Part shown: positions 53,384-61,290 of the stretch, one piece after another
How positions within the stretch are numbered: the first letter of the stretch is position 1
Layout of the letters: each line of letters opens with the position of its first letter
Origin: Mucilaginibacter sp.
Lineage (GTDB): Bacteria; Bacteroidota; Bacteroidia; Sphingobacteriales; Sphingobacteriaceae
Assembly: GCF_025362475.1 (NCBI RefSeq)
Contig: NZ_JANYGH010000014.1
Coordinates: forward strand, 40,955 to 104,954
Length of the DNA stretch: 64,000 nt
Direction of reading: 5' to 3'
The notes under the pieces: model-generated
The model's input: the letters and a program-made list of their open reading frames with translations, nothing else
What the model was told of the DNA's origin: nothing
Databases searched by the model: none
Made by a program: the position numbers and the translations under genes

Positions 53384-54856
53384 ATGAGCAAAGGTGTTAT
53401 TAGTAAAGACGAAGATTATTCGCAATGGTTTAACGACTTAGTAATTAAATCTGACATGGCCGAATATTCGCCGGTTAGGGGCTGTATGATCATTAAACCA
53501 TATGGGTATTCTATATGGGAAAAGATACAGGCCGTGCTTGATCAGATGTTTAAAGACACAGGGCATAGCAATGCTTATTTCCCGTTGTTGATACCCAAAT
53601 CCTTCTTTAGTAAAGAGGCCAGCCATGTTGAGGGTTTTGCTAAAGAATGTGCTGTTGTTACACACTATCGCCTAAAAAACGACGGCGACGGAAATATTAT
53701 AGTTGATGAAGATGCTAAACTTGAAGAAGAGCTGATCATTCGCCCAACATCAGAAACCATTATCTGGAACACCTATAAAGGCTGGATCCAATCATACCGC
53801 GATTTGCCCATCTTGGTTAACCAGTGGGCCAACGTAATGCGCTGGGAAATGCGTACCCGTTTGTTTTTGCGTACAAGCGAATTTTTATGGCAGGAAGGGC
53901 ATACCGCCCACGCTACCGCAGATGAAGCTATCGCCGAAACAGAGCAGATGCTGGAGATTTATTCGGATTTTGCCGAGAACTGGATGGCTTTGCCTGTAGT
54001 AAAGGGTCGCAAAACGCCTAATGAGCGTTTCGCAGGTGCTTTGGATACCTATTGCATAGAGGCATTGATGCAGGATGGTAAAGCCCTGCAAGCAGGTACA
54101 TCGCACTTTTTGGGGCAAAATTTTGCTAAGGCTTTTGACGTAAAGTTTACAACCCGCGATAATAAACAAGATTTTGTTTGGGCAACCTCATGGGGGGTAT
54201 CAACACGTTTAATTGGTGCGCTTATTATGGCCCATAGCGATGACGCCGGCCTGGTATTGCCTCCAAAGTTAGCTCCTATTCAGGTAGTTGTTGTGCCGAT
54301 ATATAAACATCAGGAAGAGCTGGATAACATTGCAACATTTGTTGCCGGCTTAACTAAGGAATTAAAAACCAAAGGAGTATCGGTTAAATTTGATAAACGC
54401 GATACCCACCGCCCCGGAGCTAAATTTGCAGAATATGAATTAAAAGGCGTTCCGTTGCGCGTTGCCATTGGCAGCCGTGATATGCAGAATGGCACCGTTG
54501 AGCTTGCACGCCGCGATACCAAAACCAAAGAAACTGTAAACCAGGATGGTTTGGCGCTGCATATTGAAGCCCTGTTAGAAGAGATTCAGAATAATATTTA
54601 CAAAAAGGCATTCAATTTCAGAGCGGAGAATACCACCGAGGTTGACACCTACGAGGAGTTTAAACGCATGCTTGATGAGCAGCCTGGTTTCCTGAGCGCC
54701 CATTGGGATGGCACGCCGGAAACCGAGCAAAGGATAAAAGAGGAAACTAAAGCGACAATCCGTTGCATACCTTTGGATAACAAACTGGAAGAAGGTAAAT
54801 GCATTTTGACAGGTAAACCATCGACGCAGAGGGTTCTGTTTGCACGGGCATATTAG
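53384..54856 (+). CDS. proS: Prolyl-tRNA synthetase, short (archaeal/eukaryal-like) type
   Basis: 490 residues from the ATG at 53384 ([19 protein letters not shown]); the longer frame upstream overlaps the divergent lipoprotein and is not real. Class II motifs 1-3 are present: motif 2 [16 protein letters not shown] near 165-180, [16 protein letters not shown] near 125-140 and the C-terminal anticodon-binding domain (about 285-390). It lacks the editing insertion of E. coli ProS, so it is of the ProS type 3 common in Bacteroidota. It charges tRNA-Pro. The stop is followed at once by a palindromic repeat that fills the gap to the next gene. Confidence 0.95.
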   Translation: MSKGVISKDEDYSQWFNDLVIKSDMAEYSPVRGCMIIKPYGYSIWEKIQAVLDQMFKDTGHSNAYFPLLIPKSFFSKEASHVEGFAKECAVVTHYRLKNDGDGNIIVDEDAKLEEELIIRPTSETIIWNTYKGWIQSYRDLPILVNQWANVMRWEMRTRLFLRTSEFLWQEGHTAHATADEAIAETEQMLEIYSDFAENWMALPVVKGRKTPNERFAGALDTYCIEALMQDGKALQAGTSHFLGQNFAKAFDVKFTTRDNKQDFVWATSWGVSTRLIGALIMAHSDDAGLVLPPKLAPIQVVVVPIYKHQEELDNIATFVAGLTKELKTKGVSVKFDKRDTHRPGAKFAEYELKGVPLRVAIGSRDMQNGTVELARRDTKTKETVNQDGLALHIEALLEEIQNNIYKKAFNFRAENTTEVDTYEEFKRMLDEQPGFLSAHWDGTPETEQRIKEETKATIRCIPLDNKLEEGKCILTGKPSTQRVLFARAY

Positions 54857-55018
54857 CCCCCCAACCCCTGAAGGGGGAGCTTTTGATTTGCAGCTTTGAT
54901 AAGCAGTCAAAATCGTTGGGCTTAAATGAAATAATCCTTCCCTAAAGGATAATACAAAATAGGCTTCCTCTTAGGGAAGGAAGCAAATCAAAAATTCCCC
55001 CTTTAGGGGGTTAGGGGG
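54857..55018. repeat. 162-bp palindromic element filling the proS-metB gap
   Basis: The left arm 54857-54891 starts CCCCCCAACCCCTGAAGGGG, and the right arm 54983-55018 is close to its reverse complement (TCCCCCTTTAGGGGGTTAGG). A nested inner pair, CCTTCCCTAAAGG and TTAGGGAAGG, adds a second hairpin. It starts on the base after the proS stop and ends 4 bp before the next ATG. A shorter copy lies inside the gene at 56240-57076. Confidence 0.9.
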
Positions 55019-55022
55019 CCAC

Positions 55023-56162
55023 ATGAAATTCGCAACTAAAGCAATACACGCAGGGCAGGAGCCCGATCCAACTACGGGCGCTATCATGACGCCGATATAC
55101 CAGACATCTACCTACTGGCAAAAATCGCCGGGCGATAATAAGGGTTATGAGTACTCACGTGGTACCAACCCAACCCGCAAGGCGCTTGAGGATTGTTTGG
55201 CGGCATTGGAGAATGCAAAATTTGGCCTGGCTTTTTCAAGTGGAATGGGTGCTACAGATGCGGTAATGAAATTACTGGCGCCGGGCGATGAGGTGATAAC
55301 CGGGAACGACCTTTATGGTGGTTCATACCGTATTTTTACCAAGATATACGCCAACTATGGCATCAAATTTCATTTCCTTGATCTTTCTGATCCCGAGATA
55401 ATCCGCCAGTACACTAACGATAAAACTAAGCTGGTTTGGATAGAAACGCCTACCAATCCCACCATGCAAATTGTGGATATAGCGGCTATCGGTAAAATAA
55501 CCAAAGAGAAAAACCTGCTTTTTGTGGTTGATAATACCTTTGCTTCGCCATACCTGCAAAACCCTATAGATCTTGGTGCCGATGTTGTGATGCATTCCGT
55601 AACTAAATACATTGGCGGCCACAGTGATGTGGTCATGGGCGCCCTGATGCTGAACGATGAGGATTTGTACAAAAAACTATGGTTTATTTACAATGCCTGC
55701 GGTGCTACACCCGGTCCTATGGACAGCTTTTTAGTGCTTAGAGGTATAAAAACATTGCATTTGCGTATGAAAGCCCATTGCGAAAATGGCCGCCAGATAG
55801 CAGCGTTTTTAAAAACGCATCCAAAAGTTGAAAAGATCTACTGGCCTGGGTTTACCGATCATCCAAACCATGAAGTTGCTAAAAAACAAATGCTTGATTT
55901 TGGCGGTATGATCAGCATCGTGCTAAAAGGAGCCGATCTGCAGGAAACTTTCCGCATAGCATCATCTTTCAAGGTGTTCTCACTGGCAGAATCTTTAGGT
56001 GGTGTGGAATCTTTAATCAATCACCCCGTAAGCATGACGCACGGATCAATCCCCAAGTCGGAACGTGAAAAGGCGGGTGTGGTAGATAATCTTTTACGCC
56101 TCAGCGTAGGGGTAGAGGATATTGAGGATTTATTGGAAGATTTGAAGCAAGCGTTGAGTTAG
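55023..56162 (+). CDS. Cystathionine gamma-synthase/lyase-type PLP enzyme
   Basis: 379 residues. The PLP lysine is Lys195 in [13 protein letters not shown]. The N-terminal [17 protein letters not shown] and the [22 protein letters not shown] block are typical of the Cys/Met metabolism PLP family. In this family cystathionine gamma-synthase, cystathionine gamma-lyase and methionine gamma-lyase are hard to separate by eye. It would take part in transsulfuration between cysteine and methionine. Its start lies 4 bp after a palindromic repeat, so any promoter or ribosome-binding site must come from that element. Length is normal. Confidence 0.9.
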   Translation: MKFATKAIHAGQEPDPTTGAIMTPIYQTSTYWQKSPGDNKGYEYSRGTNPTRKALEDCLAALENAKFGLAFSSGMGATDAVMKLLAPGDEVITGNDLYGGSYRIFTKIYANYGIKFHFLDLSDPEIIRQYTNDKTKLVWIETPTNPTMQIVDIAAIGKITKEKNLLFVVDNTFASPYLQNPIDLGADVVMHSVTKYIGGHSDVVMGALMLNDEDLYKKLWFIYNACGATPGPMDSFLVLRGIKTLHLRMKAHCENGRQIAAFLKTHPKVEKIYWPGFTDHPNHEVAKKQMLDFGGMISIVLKGADLQETFRIASSFKVFSLAESLGGVESLINHPVSMTHGSIPKSEREKAGVVDNLLRLSVGVEDIEDLLEDLKQALS

Positions 56163-56233
56163 AATCAAGAGACAAGAGTCAAGAATCAAGAAGGGAAAAA
56201 TCTTACCTCTTGATTCTTGACTCCTGATTCTTT
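56163..56233. repeat. Palindromic repeat, (AGTCAAGAATCAAG) family
   Basis: AGTCAAGAATCAAG (56177-56190) is an exact reverse complement of CTTGATTCTTGACT (56209-56222), with further partial matches in the flanks. It fills almost the whole gap between the PLP enzyme stop and the next ATG at 56240. Confidence 0.85.
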
Positions 56234-56239
56234 GTAACT

Positions 56240-57076
56240 ATGATAGAAAACATTAAGTCCTTTCTCGACGCCAAAGTTGCCCAATATAATCGCCCGGAGT
56301 TTATTGAGAACGACCCTATCGTGATCCCTCACCTGTTCAGCAAAAAGCAGGATATCGAGATCATGGGTTTTTGGGCGGCTACCCTGGCCTGGGGGCAACG
56401 GGTTACTATCATTAAAAAATGTAAGGAATTGATTACATTGATGGATGGTGCACCGCATGATTTCATCATCAACCACGAAGAAACTGACCTTAAAAAGCTG
56501 CTGCACTTTAAGCACCGCACGTTTAATGATATCGATACGCTGTATTTTATAGCGTTTTTCAGGTACCATTATGAAAAGTTTGAATCTTTGGAGGATGCTT
56601 TTTTACCGCAGCCCCCCAGCCCCCTGAAGGGGGAGCAAGCGAAACTCCTCGTAAATCAAGAAACTCCCCCTTCGGGAGGCTTGGGGGTCGAAGATTATCT
56701 CAACCATTTCAGGAAGTATTTCTTCTCCTTGCCAGACTTTCCTCATCGTACCCAAAAACATGTATCATCGCCCTCGCAAAAATCTACTTGTAAAAGACTG
56801 AATATGTTTTTACGATGGATGGTACGCAAGGATGATAACGGTGTAGACTTCGGTATCTGGAATCACATTAATCCCGCCGATCTCATCTGCCCGCTTGATT
56901 TGCACGTCGACCGTGTATCCCGCAAACTCCTCCTTATTACCCGCAAACAAACCGACTGGCAAACTGCCATTGAACTAACCCAAAGGCTAAAACAATTTGA
57001 TCCCCTCGACCCGGTGAAATATGATTTCGCTTTATTTGGATTAGGGATTGAAGAGCGCTGGGGAGTGCAGTTTTAG
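56240..57076 (+). CDS. TIGR02757/DUF2400 family protein with an in-frame palindromic insert
   Basis: 278 residues. The start MIENIKSFLDAKVAQYNRPEFIENDPI and the block CKRLNMFLRWMVRKDDNGVDFGIW are highly typical of the TIGR02757 family. The family looks like a helix-hairpin-helix DNA glycosylase relative but has no proven function. Between LEDAFLP and EDYLNHFRKYFFSLP there are about 26 extra residues, QPPSPLKGEQ...PPSGGLGV, encoded exactly by an inverted repeat at 56612-56687 related to the element at 54857-55018. The frame stays open through it, so the protein is probably made with a surface loop. The upstream gap is itself a palindromic repeat. Confidence 0.85.
   Translation: MIENIKSFLDAKVAQYNRPEFIENDPIVIPHLFSKKQDIEIMGFWAATLAWGQRVTIIKKCKELITLMDGAPHDFIINHEETDLKKLLHFKHRTFNDIDTLYFIAFFRYHYEKFESLEDAFLPQPPSPLKGEQAKLLVNQETPPSGGLGVEDYLNHFRKYFFSLPDFPHRTQKHVSSPSQKSTCKRLNMFLRWMVRKDDNGVDFGIWNHINPADLICPLDLHVDRVSRKLLLITRKQTDWQTAIELTQRLKQFDPLDPVKYDFALFGLGIEERWGVQF
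56612..56687. repeat. Palindromic repeat inserted in a coding sequence
   Basis: CCCCCCAGCCCCCTGAAGGG at 56612 onwards pairs with CTCCCCCTTCGGGAGGCTTG (56664-56683) around a 28-bp centre. The arms match the intergenic element at 54857-55018. In this orientation both arms are read without a stop codon. Confidence 0.85.
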
Positions 57077-57097
57077 GGTTGGTTTTTATATTTCGAA

Positions 57098-57189
57098 GTC
57101 ATCCTGAACTTGTTTCAGGATCTCACAGGACAGGTAACCATCATGTTGTCCACTTTGCATGTGGGGTGCCGAAATAAATTCGGCATGAC
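57098..57189. repeat. Palindromic repeat (GTCATCCTGAACTTG family)
   Basis: GTCATCCTGAACTTGTTTCA at 57098 and the partly complementary TGCCGAAATAAATTCGGCAT ending at 57189 bound a 92-bp unit. It is related in design to the elements at 15804 and 23961 but has a different arm sequence. Confidence 0.75.
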
Positions 57190-57256
57190 TTTTTGGTTTT
57201 TAAGTCGATTTTTTGAATAATTTTCTTCAAAATTCAACCCCTCTTACCTGCTATCA

Positions 57257-57295
57257 AAATGATAAAACCTATCATTTTGATAGGTTTTATCATTT
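57257..57295. repeat. Perfect 18-bp inverted repeat with a 3-nt loop
   Basis: AAATGATAAAACCTATCA (57257-57274) and TGATAGGTTTTATCATTT (57278-57295) are exact reverse complements. There is no flanking T run of the usual terminator kind. It is 223 bp upstream of kup. Confidence 0.9.
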
Positions 57296-57517
57296 CAGTT
57301 ATAACTACTTTTTAATAGATAAGTATTTGTAAAATAGGTAATTGTGAAAATAAAACCGCGGCAGGCATGTGTTTTGGCTAAGCGATTTCATCAATAAAAT
57401 TAGTTTATGGTGATAATATTTCCTGTTGCTGCTGCCAAAAAAACCAGAAAGGCTGGCAATTGCTCATTACGCAGCGGGGTCACCACGTTCCCAATCCCCT
57501 ATTTTTTATCTTATTAA

Positions 57518-59518
57518 ATGAATTCGCACGTTAAGCACCTCACTTTTGCGGGTATGATAGTTACCCTCGGTATCATTTTTGGCGATATCGGTACATCCCC
57601 CCTCTATGTTTTTCAAACCCTGCTGGTTGAGGGTGGTAAGGTTAACCAGGACCTGGTTTTAGGCTCAATCTCCTGTATCTTCTGGACACTTACGCTACAA
57701 ACCACCTTTAAATACATTGTGATAACCCTGCAAGCCGATAATAAAGGCGAGGGCGGTATTTTTTCCCTGTATGCCCTGGTAAGGCGCTATGGTAAATGGC
57801 TGGCTATCCCGGCTATTATTGGAGCAGGTACCTTACTGGCCGATGGTATTATTACCCCGCCTATATCGGTAACATCCGCTATTGAGGGGTTAAACCTAGT
57901 ACCGTATTTTTCAAGTGTTATAGTACCCGGTAATAACCTTATTTTACTAATTGTTATTGTTATCATCATATTGCTGTTCTTTTTTCAGCAGTTTGGCACC
58001 AAGGTGGTGGGCGCGGCTTTTGGGCCGGTGATGCTGATGTGGTTTATAATGCTGGGAGTTTTGGGTACCATCCAGGTAATGCATTACCCGAGTATATTTA
58101 AAGCATTAAATCCTTATTACGGTGCGCATTTGCTTATGGATCACCCTAAAGGTTTCTGGTTGCTGGGCGCGGTATTTTTATGTACCACAGGTGCCGAAGC
58201 TTTATACTCCGACCTTGGCCATTGCGGCCGGAAGAACATCCAGGTAAGCTGGATATTTGTTAAAACTACGCTTATCCTCAATTACCTTGGGCAGGGTGCA
58301 TGGGTGTTGTCGCAGGCGCCAACCAAAAATTTTAGCGGGGTGAATCCTTTCTTCGAGATTGTGCCACACCAGTTTTTGATACCAAGCATTGCGCTGGCTA
58401 CTATGGCTACTATCATTGCCAGCCAGGCTTTAATCAGCGGATCGTTTACGCTGATCAGCGAGGCTGTGAGCATGAACTTTTGGCCGCGGATAACCATTAA
58501 GTACCCATCAAACATTCGCGGGCAGATCTATATCCCCAGCATTAACTGGATTTTGTGTGTTGGCTGTATTTTAGTTTCGCTGTATTTTCGCACCTCCAGC
58601 GCCATGACAGCTGCTTACGGGTTTAGTATCACTATAGCCATGCTGAGCACCACTATTTTAATGTACTATTTTATGCGCTATGTAAAGCACTGGCCTGTAT
58701 GGCTGGTAACTATTATATTGTGCGTCTTTTTAACGGTCGAATTCTCGTTTTTTGTAGCCAACGCGGTTAAAATATTAAAACGTTTATTCTTTGTTGGCTT
58801 TGAGGTAGGATTGATATTTACCATGTACATCTGGTTTAGAGCCCGTAAGATCAATAACCGTTTCCTGAATTTTATTGATATCAAAGAACAATTACCCTTG
58901 TTAAATGCGCTTAGCGCCGATACTACCGTTAATAAATACGCTACCCATCTTATTTACCTTACTAAAGCCAACAACGGCAAGCAGATTGAAGAAAAGATCA
59001 TATACTCTATCATGAGCCGTCGGCCTAAACGTGCCGATACCTACTGGTTTGTGCACATTGAGCGTACCGACGAGCCCTACACCATGGAATATAGTGTAGA
59101 CCAGATTGAGCCCGGCAAGGTGATCCGCATTGAGTATCGCTTAGGTTTCAGGATACAACCAAGGGTGAACGTGCTGTTCCGTAATGTGGTGGAGGATATG
59201 GTGAAACGTCAGGAGATAGATATTACCAGTCAGTATGCGTCGCTTAATAGATATAAAATAGCGGCCGATTTCAGGTTTGTGATCATGGAAAAATTCCTGA
59301 GCTATAACAACCTGTTCAGCATGAGCGAAGGGTTTATTTTGAACAGCTACTTCGCCATCAAAAAATTGGCCCAGTCAGAAGCTAAAGCATTTGGTCTTGA
59401 TACCAGCGAAACCCGGATTGAGAAAATACCGTTGGTGGTGAAGCCGGTGAGTAATTTACACTTGAAAAGGGTGGAGCCCGTTACTTACGGAGCAAGTAGT
59501 TTGGTTGAGGTAGAATAG
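57518..59518 (+). CDS. kup: Kup-type potassium/proton symporter
   Basis: 666 residues. About 12 membrane segments in residues 1-460 are followed by a cytoplasmic domain of about 200 residues. The opening TFAGMIVTLGIIFGDIGTSPLYVFQ (residues 8-32) and LQADNKGEGGIFSLYALVRR near 70-90 are canonical KUP/HAK/KT motifs, and GAEALYSDLGHCGRKNIQ near 230 is the conserved third block. It imports K+ across the inner membrane. It is monocistronic and converges with a small lipoprotein gene through a symmetric terminator. The upstream 441 bp contain a strong palindrome. Confidence 0.95.
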   Translation: MNSHVKHLTFAGMIVTLGIIFGDIGTSPLYVFQTLLVEGGKVNQDLVLGSISCIFWTLTLQTTFKYIVITLQADNKGEGGIFSLYALVRRYGKWLAIPAIIGAGTLLADGIITPPISVTSAIEGLNLVPYFSSVIVPGNNLILLIVIVIIILLFFFQQFGTKVVGAAFGPVMLMWFIMLGVLGTIQVMHYPSIFKALNPYYGAHLLMDHPKGFWLLGAVFLCTTGAEALYSDLGHCGRKNIQVSWIFVKTTLILNYLGQGAWVLSQAPTKNFSGVNPFFEIVPHQFLIPSIALATMATIIASQALISGSFTLISEAVSMNFWPRITIKYPSNIRGQIYIPSINWILCVGCILVSLYFRTSSAMTAAYGFSITIAMLSTTILMYYFMRYVKHWPVWLVTIILCVFLTVEFSFFVANAVKILKRLFFVGFEVGLIFTMYIWFRARKINNRFLNFIDIKEQLPLLNALSADTTVNKYATHLIYLTKANNGKQIEEKIIYSIMSRRPKRADTYWFVHIERTDEPYTMEYSVDQIEPGKVIRIEYRLGFRIQPRVNVLFRNVVEDMVKRQEIDITSQYASLNRYKIAADFRFVIMEKFLSYNNLFSMSEGFILNSYFAIKKLAQSEAKAFGLDTSETRIEKIPLVVKPVSNLHLKRVEPVTYGASSLVEVE

Positions 59519-59529
59519 ACCTTTACATA

Positions 59530-59568
59530 AATCAGGCTTACAGGATATGATATTCTGTAAGCCTGATT
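59530..59568. terminator. Bidirectional-type hairpin between kup and the small lipoprotein gene
   Basis: AATCAGGCTTACAG (59530-59543) and CTGTAAGCCTGATT (59555-59568) form a perfect 14-bp stem with an 11-nt loop between convergent genes. The T runs are weak on both sides. Confidence 0.75.
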
Positions 59569-59588
59569 CATTAAGGCTATACAAATGT

Positions 59589-59873
59589 TTAGCTTTTTCT
59601 TTGTTCAATAATAATATCCGGGTTGTTTTCAACACGTTCCATACGTACTAATTTACCATCTACAAAATAGTAGTACATGTTTGCTGTTACTGTTTTACCG
59701 TCACTTTCAACAGCCCTTTTATAAATGGATCTTCCCCGGGATGCCTCAACTAAGGTTAAATTGTATTTTTGAGAAGCGGTAAATTCTTTTTCGCTCATGC
59801 CTATAGCGTAATTGGGGACTTTGCAGCTTGTAATAATAAATAGCAGTGATAAAATAAAAAGTAGTTTTTTCAT
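59589..59873 (-). CDS. Small lipoprotein of unknown function
   Basis: 94 residues with a lipoprotein signal MKKLLFILSLLFIITSC (Cys17) and a short domain. YAIGMSEKEFTASQKYNLTLVEASRGRSIYKR is followed by a tail with YYYFVDGKLVRMERVENNPDI. The layout of a GMS-x-EF segment and a strand pair ending in DGKL resembles SmpA/BamE-like small envelope proteins, but I cannot claim membership. It converges with kup. Confidence 0.7.
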   Translation of the reverse strand: MKKLLFILSLLFIITSCKVPNYAIGMSEKEFTASQKYNLTLVEASRGRSIYKRAVESDGKTVTANMYYYFVDGKLVRMERVENNPDIIIEQRKS

Positions 59874-59939
59874 TGAGATGTTGTGATTTGGTTAACTAAA
59901 AATTGTTTCGGTATTGTTAGTAAGACTTGGAACAATAAA

Positions 59940-59978
59940 AAAGGTTTATCAGATTAGATATTTTTCTGATAAACCTTT
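59940..59978 (-). terminator. Intrinsic terminator after the nucleoid-associated protein gene
   Basis: AAAGGTTTATCAG (59940-59952) pairs with CTGATAAACCTTT (59966-59978) around a 13-nt loop. On the minus strand the stem is followed by a T run. It is 26 nt beyond the stop. Confidence 0.85.
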
Positions 59979-60004
59979 GTGGTTTTAGTTTAATAGGTTT
60001 ATTC

Positions 60005-61063
60005 CTACGCTTCCTCTTTAAAAAATACCTTATAAAAGTTCATATTCTTACCATCATCAAAGCCCTTTTCAATGAGTTCTTTATCACCATGGATATAGAT
60101 GTGGAAGTTTTTATCAAGCTTTAATACGCTTTTATAATCGCGGGCTTGTTTCTTTACGGCGTTGCCGGAGATTTCGAAGGTGTTGGCGATGGGGCTGTCA
60201 AAATCCTGCTCGTACTGATTTTTGAAGTTTTTGAATGATTCTATTGCTTCGGGGTTGCCTATTACTTCATTGCCAAATTCATCCATATCAAAGGTTTCTT
60301 TTTCTTTGAAGTATTTCATGGAGCGGTTAAGCAGATCGATTTTATCGGCCTTGCTCATTTCAAACTGATCGTCGAGTTTTTGGGTAACAAAGTTTTTGTA
60401 GATGCCCAGTGTATTACTGGTTTGGTTATAGCTATCGTTCCGGATCTTGAGCTGTAGAAACTCATCTTTCCAGTATACGGCGGCATCCTGGCCACCATTG
60501 GTTTTATCAACCACCACCACTTTATAGCCGTTTTCTTTTTCGATGTTAAAGATCAAAACGCCCTTATCCAGTTTGTTGATATTGATGGCATCCTGCTCAT
60601 AGTCAACCTGGAAACCGCCCTTATCCGGGTAAACTTTCAGGTAAGTTTCTTTGTTTTCTGATTTAAATATGCCGATGGCATCCAGCGGGTTACCCTCAAT
60701 TTGTACCTTGTTAAAGTATACCACATAAAGTTCGCCACCTTTAATGTTAGGGTGGGTGGTTACCTTAAACAAGTGCTTGGCTATCTTTTCAGATGCCTCA
60801 TGAAATTTCTCTTTATCATCAAATGCCTGTGTGGCAAAATGGTGTAGTTCGTTAAGGGCCAGATCGCCGCTGCTATGCATCAGGTGATAAACCTCGTTAA
60901 CCTTTTCAAATGGTTTTAAAAAATACTGCATCAGCAGGTTGGGGATAATATCATCCTTTAATTCCAGCGGATTATCTGATAAGGAGTACATCTCATCCTG
61001 CAATGGGTTGCCAACATGATGTACCGAAATAGTATCGAGCGAAGCTTCAAAAAAAGTTACCAT
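60005..61063 (-). CDS. Nucleoid-associated protein (NdpA/YejK family)
   Basis: 352 residues from the ATG at 61063 (MVTFFEASLDTISVHHVGN). A longer frame reaches an ATG at 61108, but a -7 element TAGCTTTG at 61072-61079 on this strand places transcription start between the two, supporting the inner one. The family block (PF04245) is seen in PLQDEMYSLSDNPLEL near 20-35 and GGELYVVYFNKVQ. It binds the nucleoid; the precise role is not known. A terminator follows the gene. Confidence 0.85.
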   Translation of the reverse strand: MVTFFEASLDTISVHHVGNPLQDEMYSLSDNPLELKDDIIPNLLMQYFLKPFEKVNEVYHLMHSSGDLALNELHHFATQAFDDKEKFHEASEKIAKHLFKVTTHPNIKGGELYVVYFNKVQIEGNPLDAIGIFKSENKETYLKVYPDKGGFQVDYEQDAININKLDKGVLIFNIEKENGYKVVVVDKTNGGQDAAVYWKDEFLQLKIRNDSYNQTSNTLGIYKNFVTQKLDDQFEMSKADKIDLLNRSMKYFKEKETFDMDEFGNEVIGNPEAIESFKNFKNQYEQDFDSPIANTFEISGNAVKKQARDYKSVLKLDKNFHIYIHGDKELIEKGFDDGKNMNFYKVFFKEEA

Positions 61064-61192
61064 AATTTGCGCAAAGCTAAAGCTTTTTAGCCATTGGTTA
61101 CTGGTCATTCGTCATTTGTTGAAGCGTCATTAAGTCATTGAAAAGTAGTTCATTTGGGATGGTTCATAGTTGATGGTAATTTGTTTTACTTT

Positions 61193-61284
61193 TGCATTCT
61201 GAACCCGAATTAATCGAATTATAGAATTATAAGAAATTTAAAATTCTGCAAATTCATTAATTCTGAAAATTCAGGTTCAGACAA
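61193..61284. repeat. MITE-like palindromic element upstream of mnmE
   Basis: The right arm 61241-61284 (AAATTCTGCAAATTC...GGTTCAGACAA) is 44 bp, as in the copies at 7171 and 7433. The left arm, about 61195-61240, is a looser reverse complement (TTCTGAACCCGAATTAATCG). The element ends 6 bp before the mnmE ATG. Confidence 0.75.
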
Positions 61285-61290
61285 TTAGCT

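Larger units (their letters stand above)
57077..57517. other. Intergenic region before kup with two palindromes
   Basis: No gene in 441 bp. 57098-57189 is a repeat of the GTCATCCTGAACTTGTTTC type. 57257-57295 is a perfect hairpin. 57310-57517 precedes kup and contains a G+C-rich stretch at 57455-57500 of possible structured-leader appearance, with no riboswitch class I can name. Confidence 0.6.

Noticed and set aside
57455..57517. Known riboswitch (c-di-AMP or K+ type) before kup
   Set aside because: I compared it from memory with the ydaO-type core and did not find the conserved segments, so it is reported only as an open leader region.
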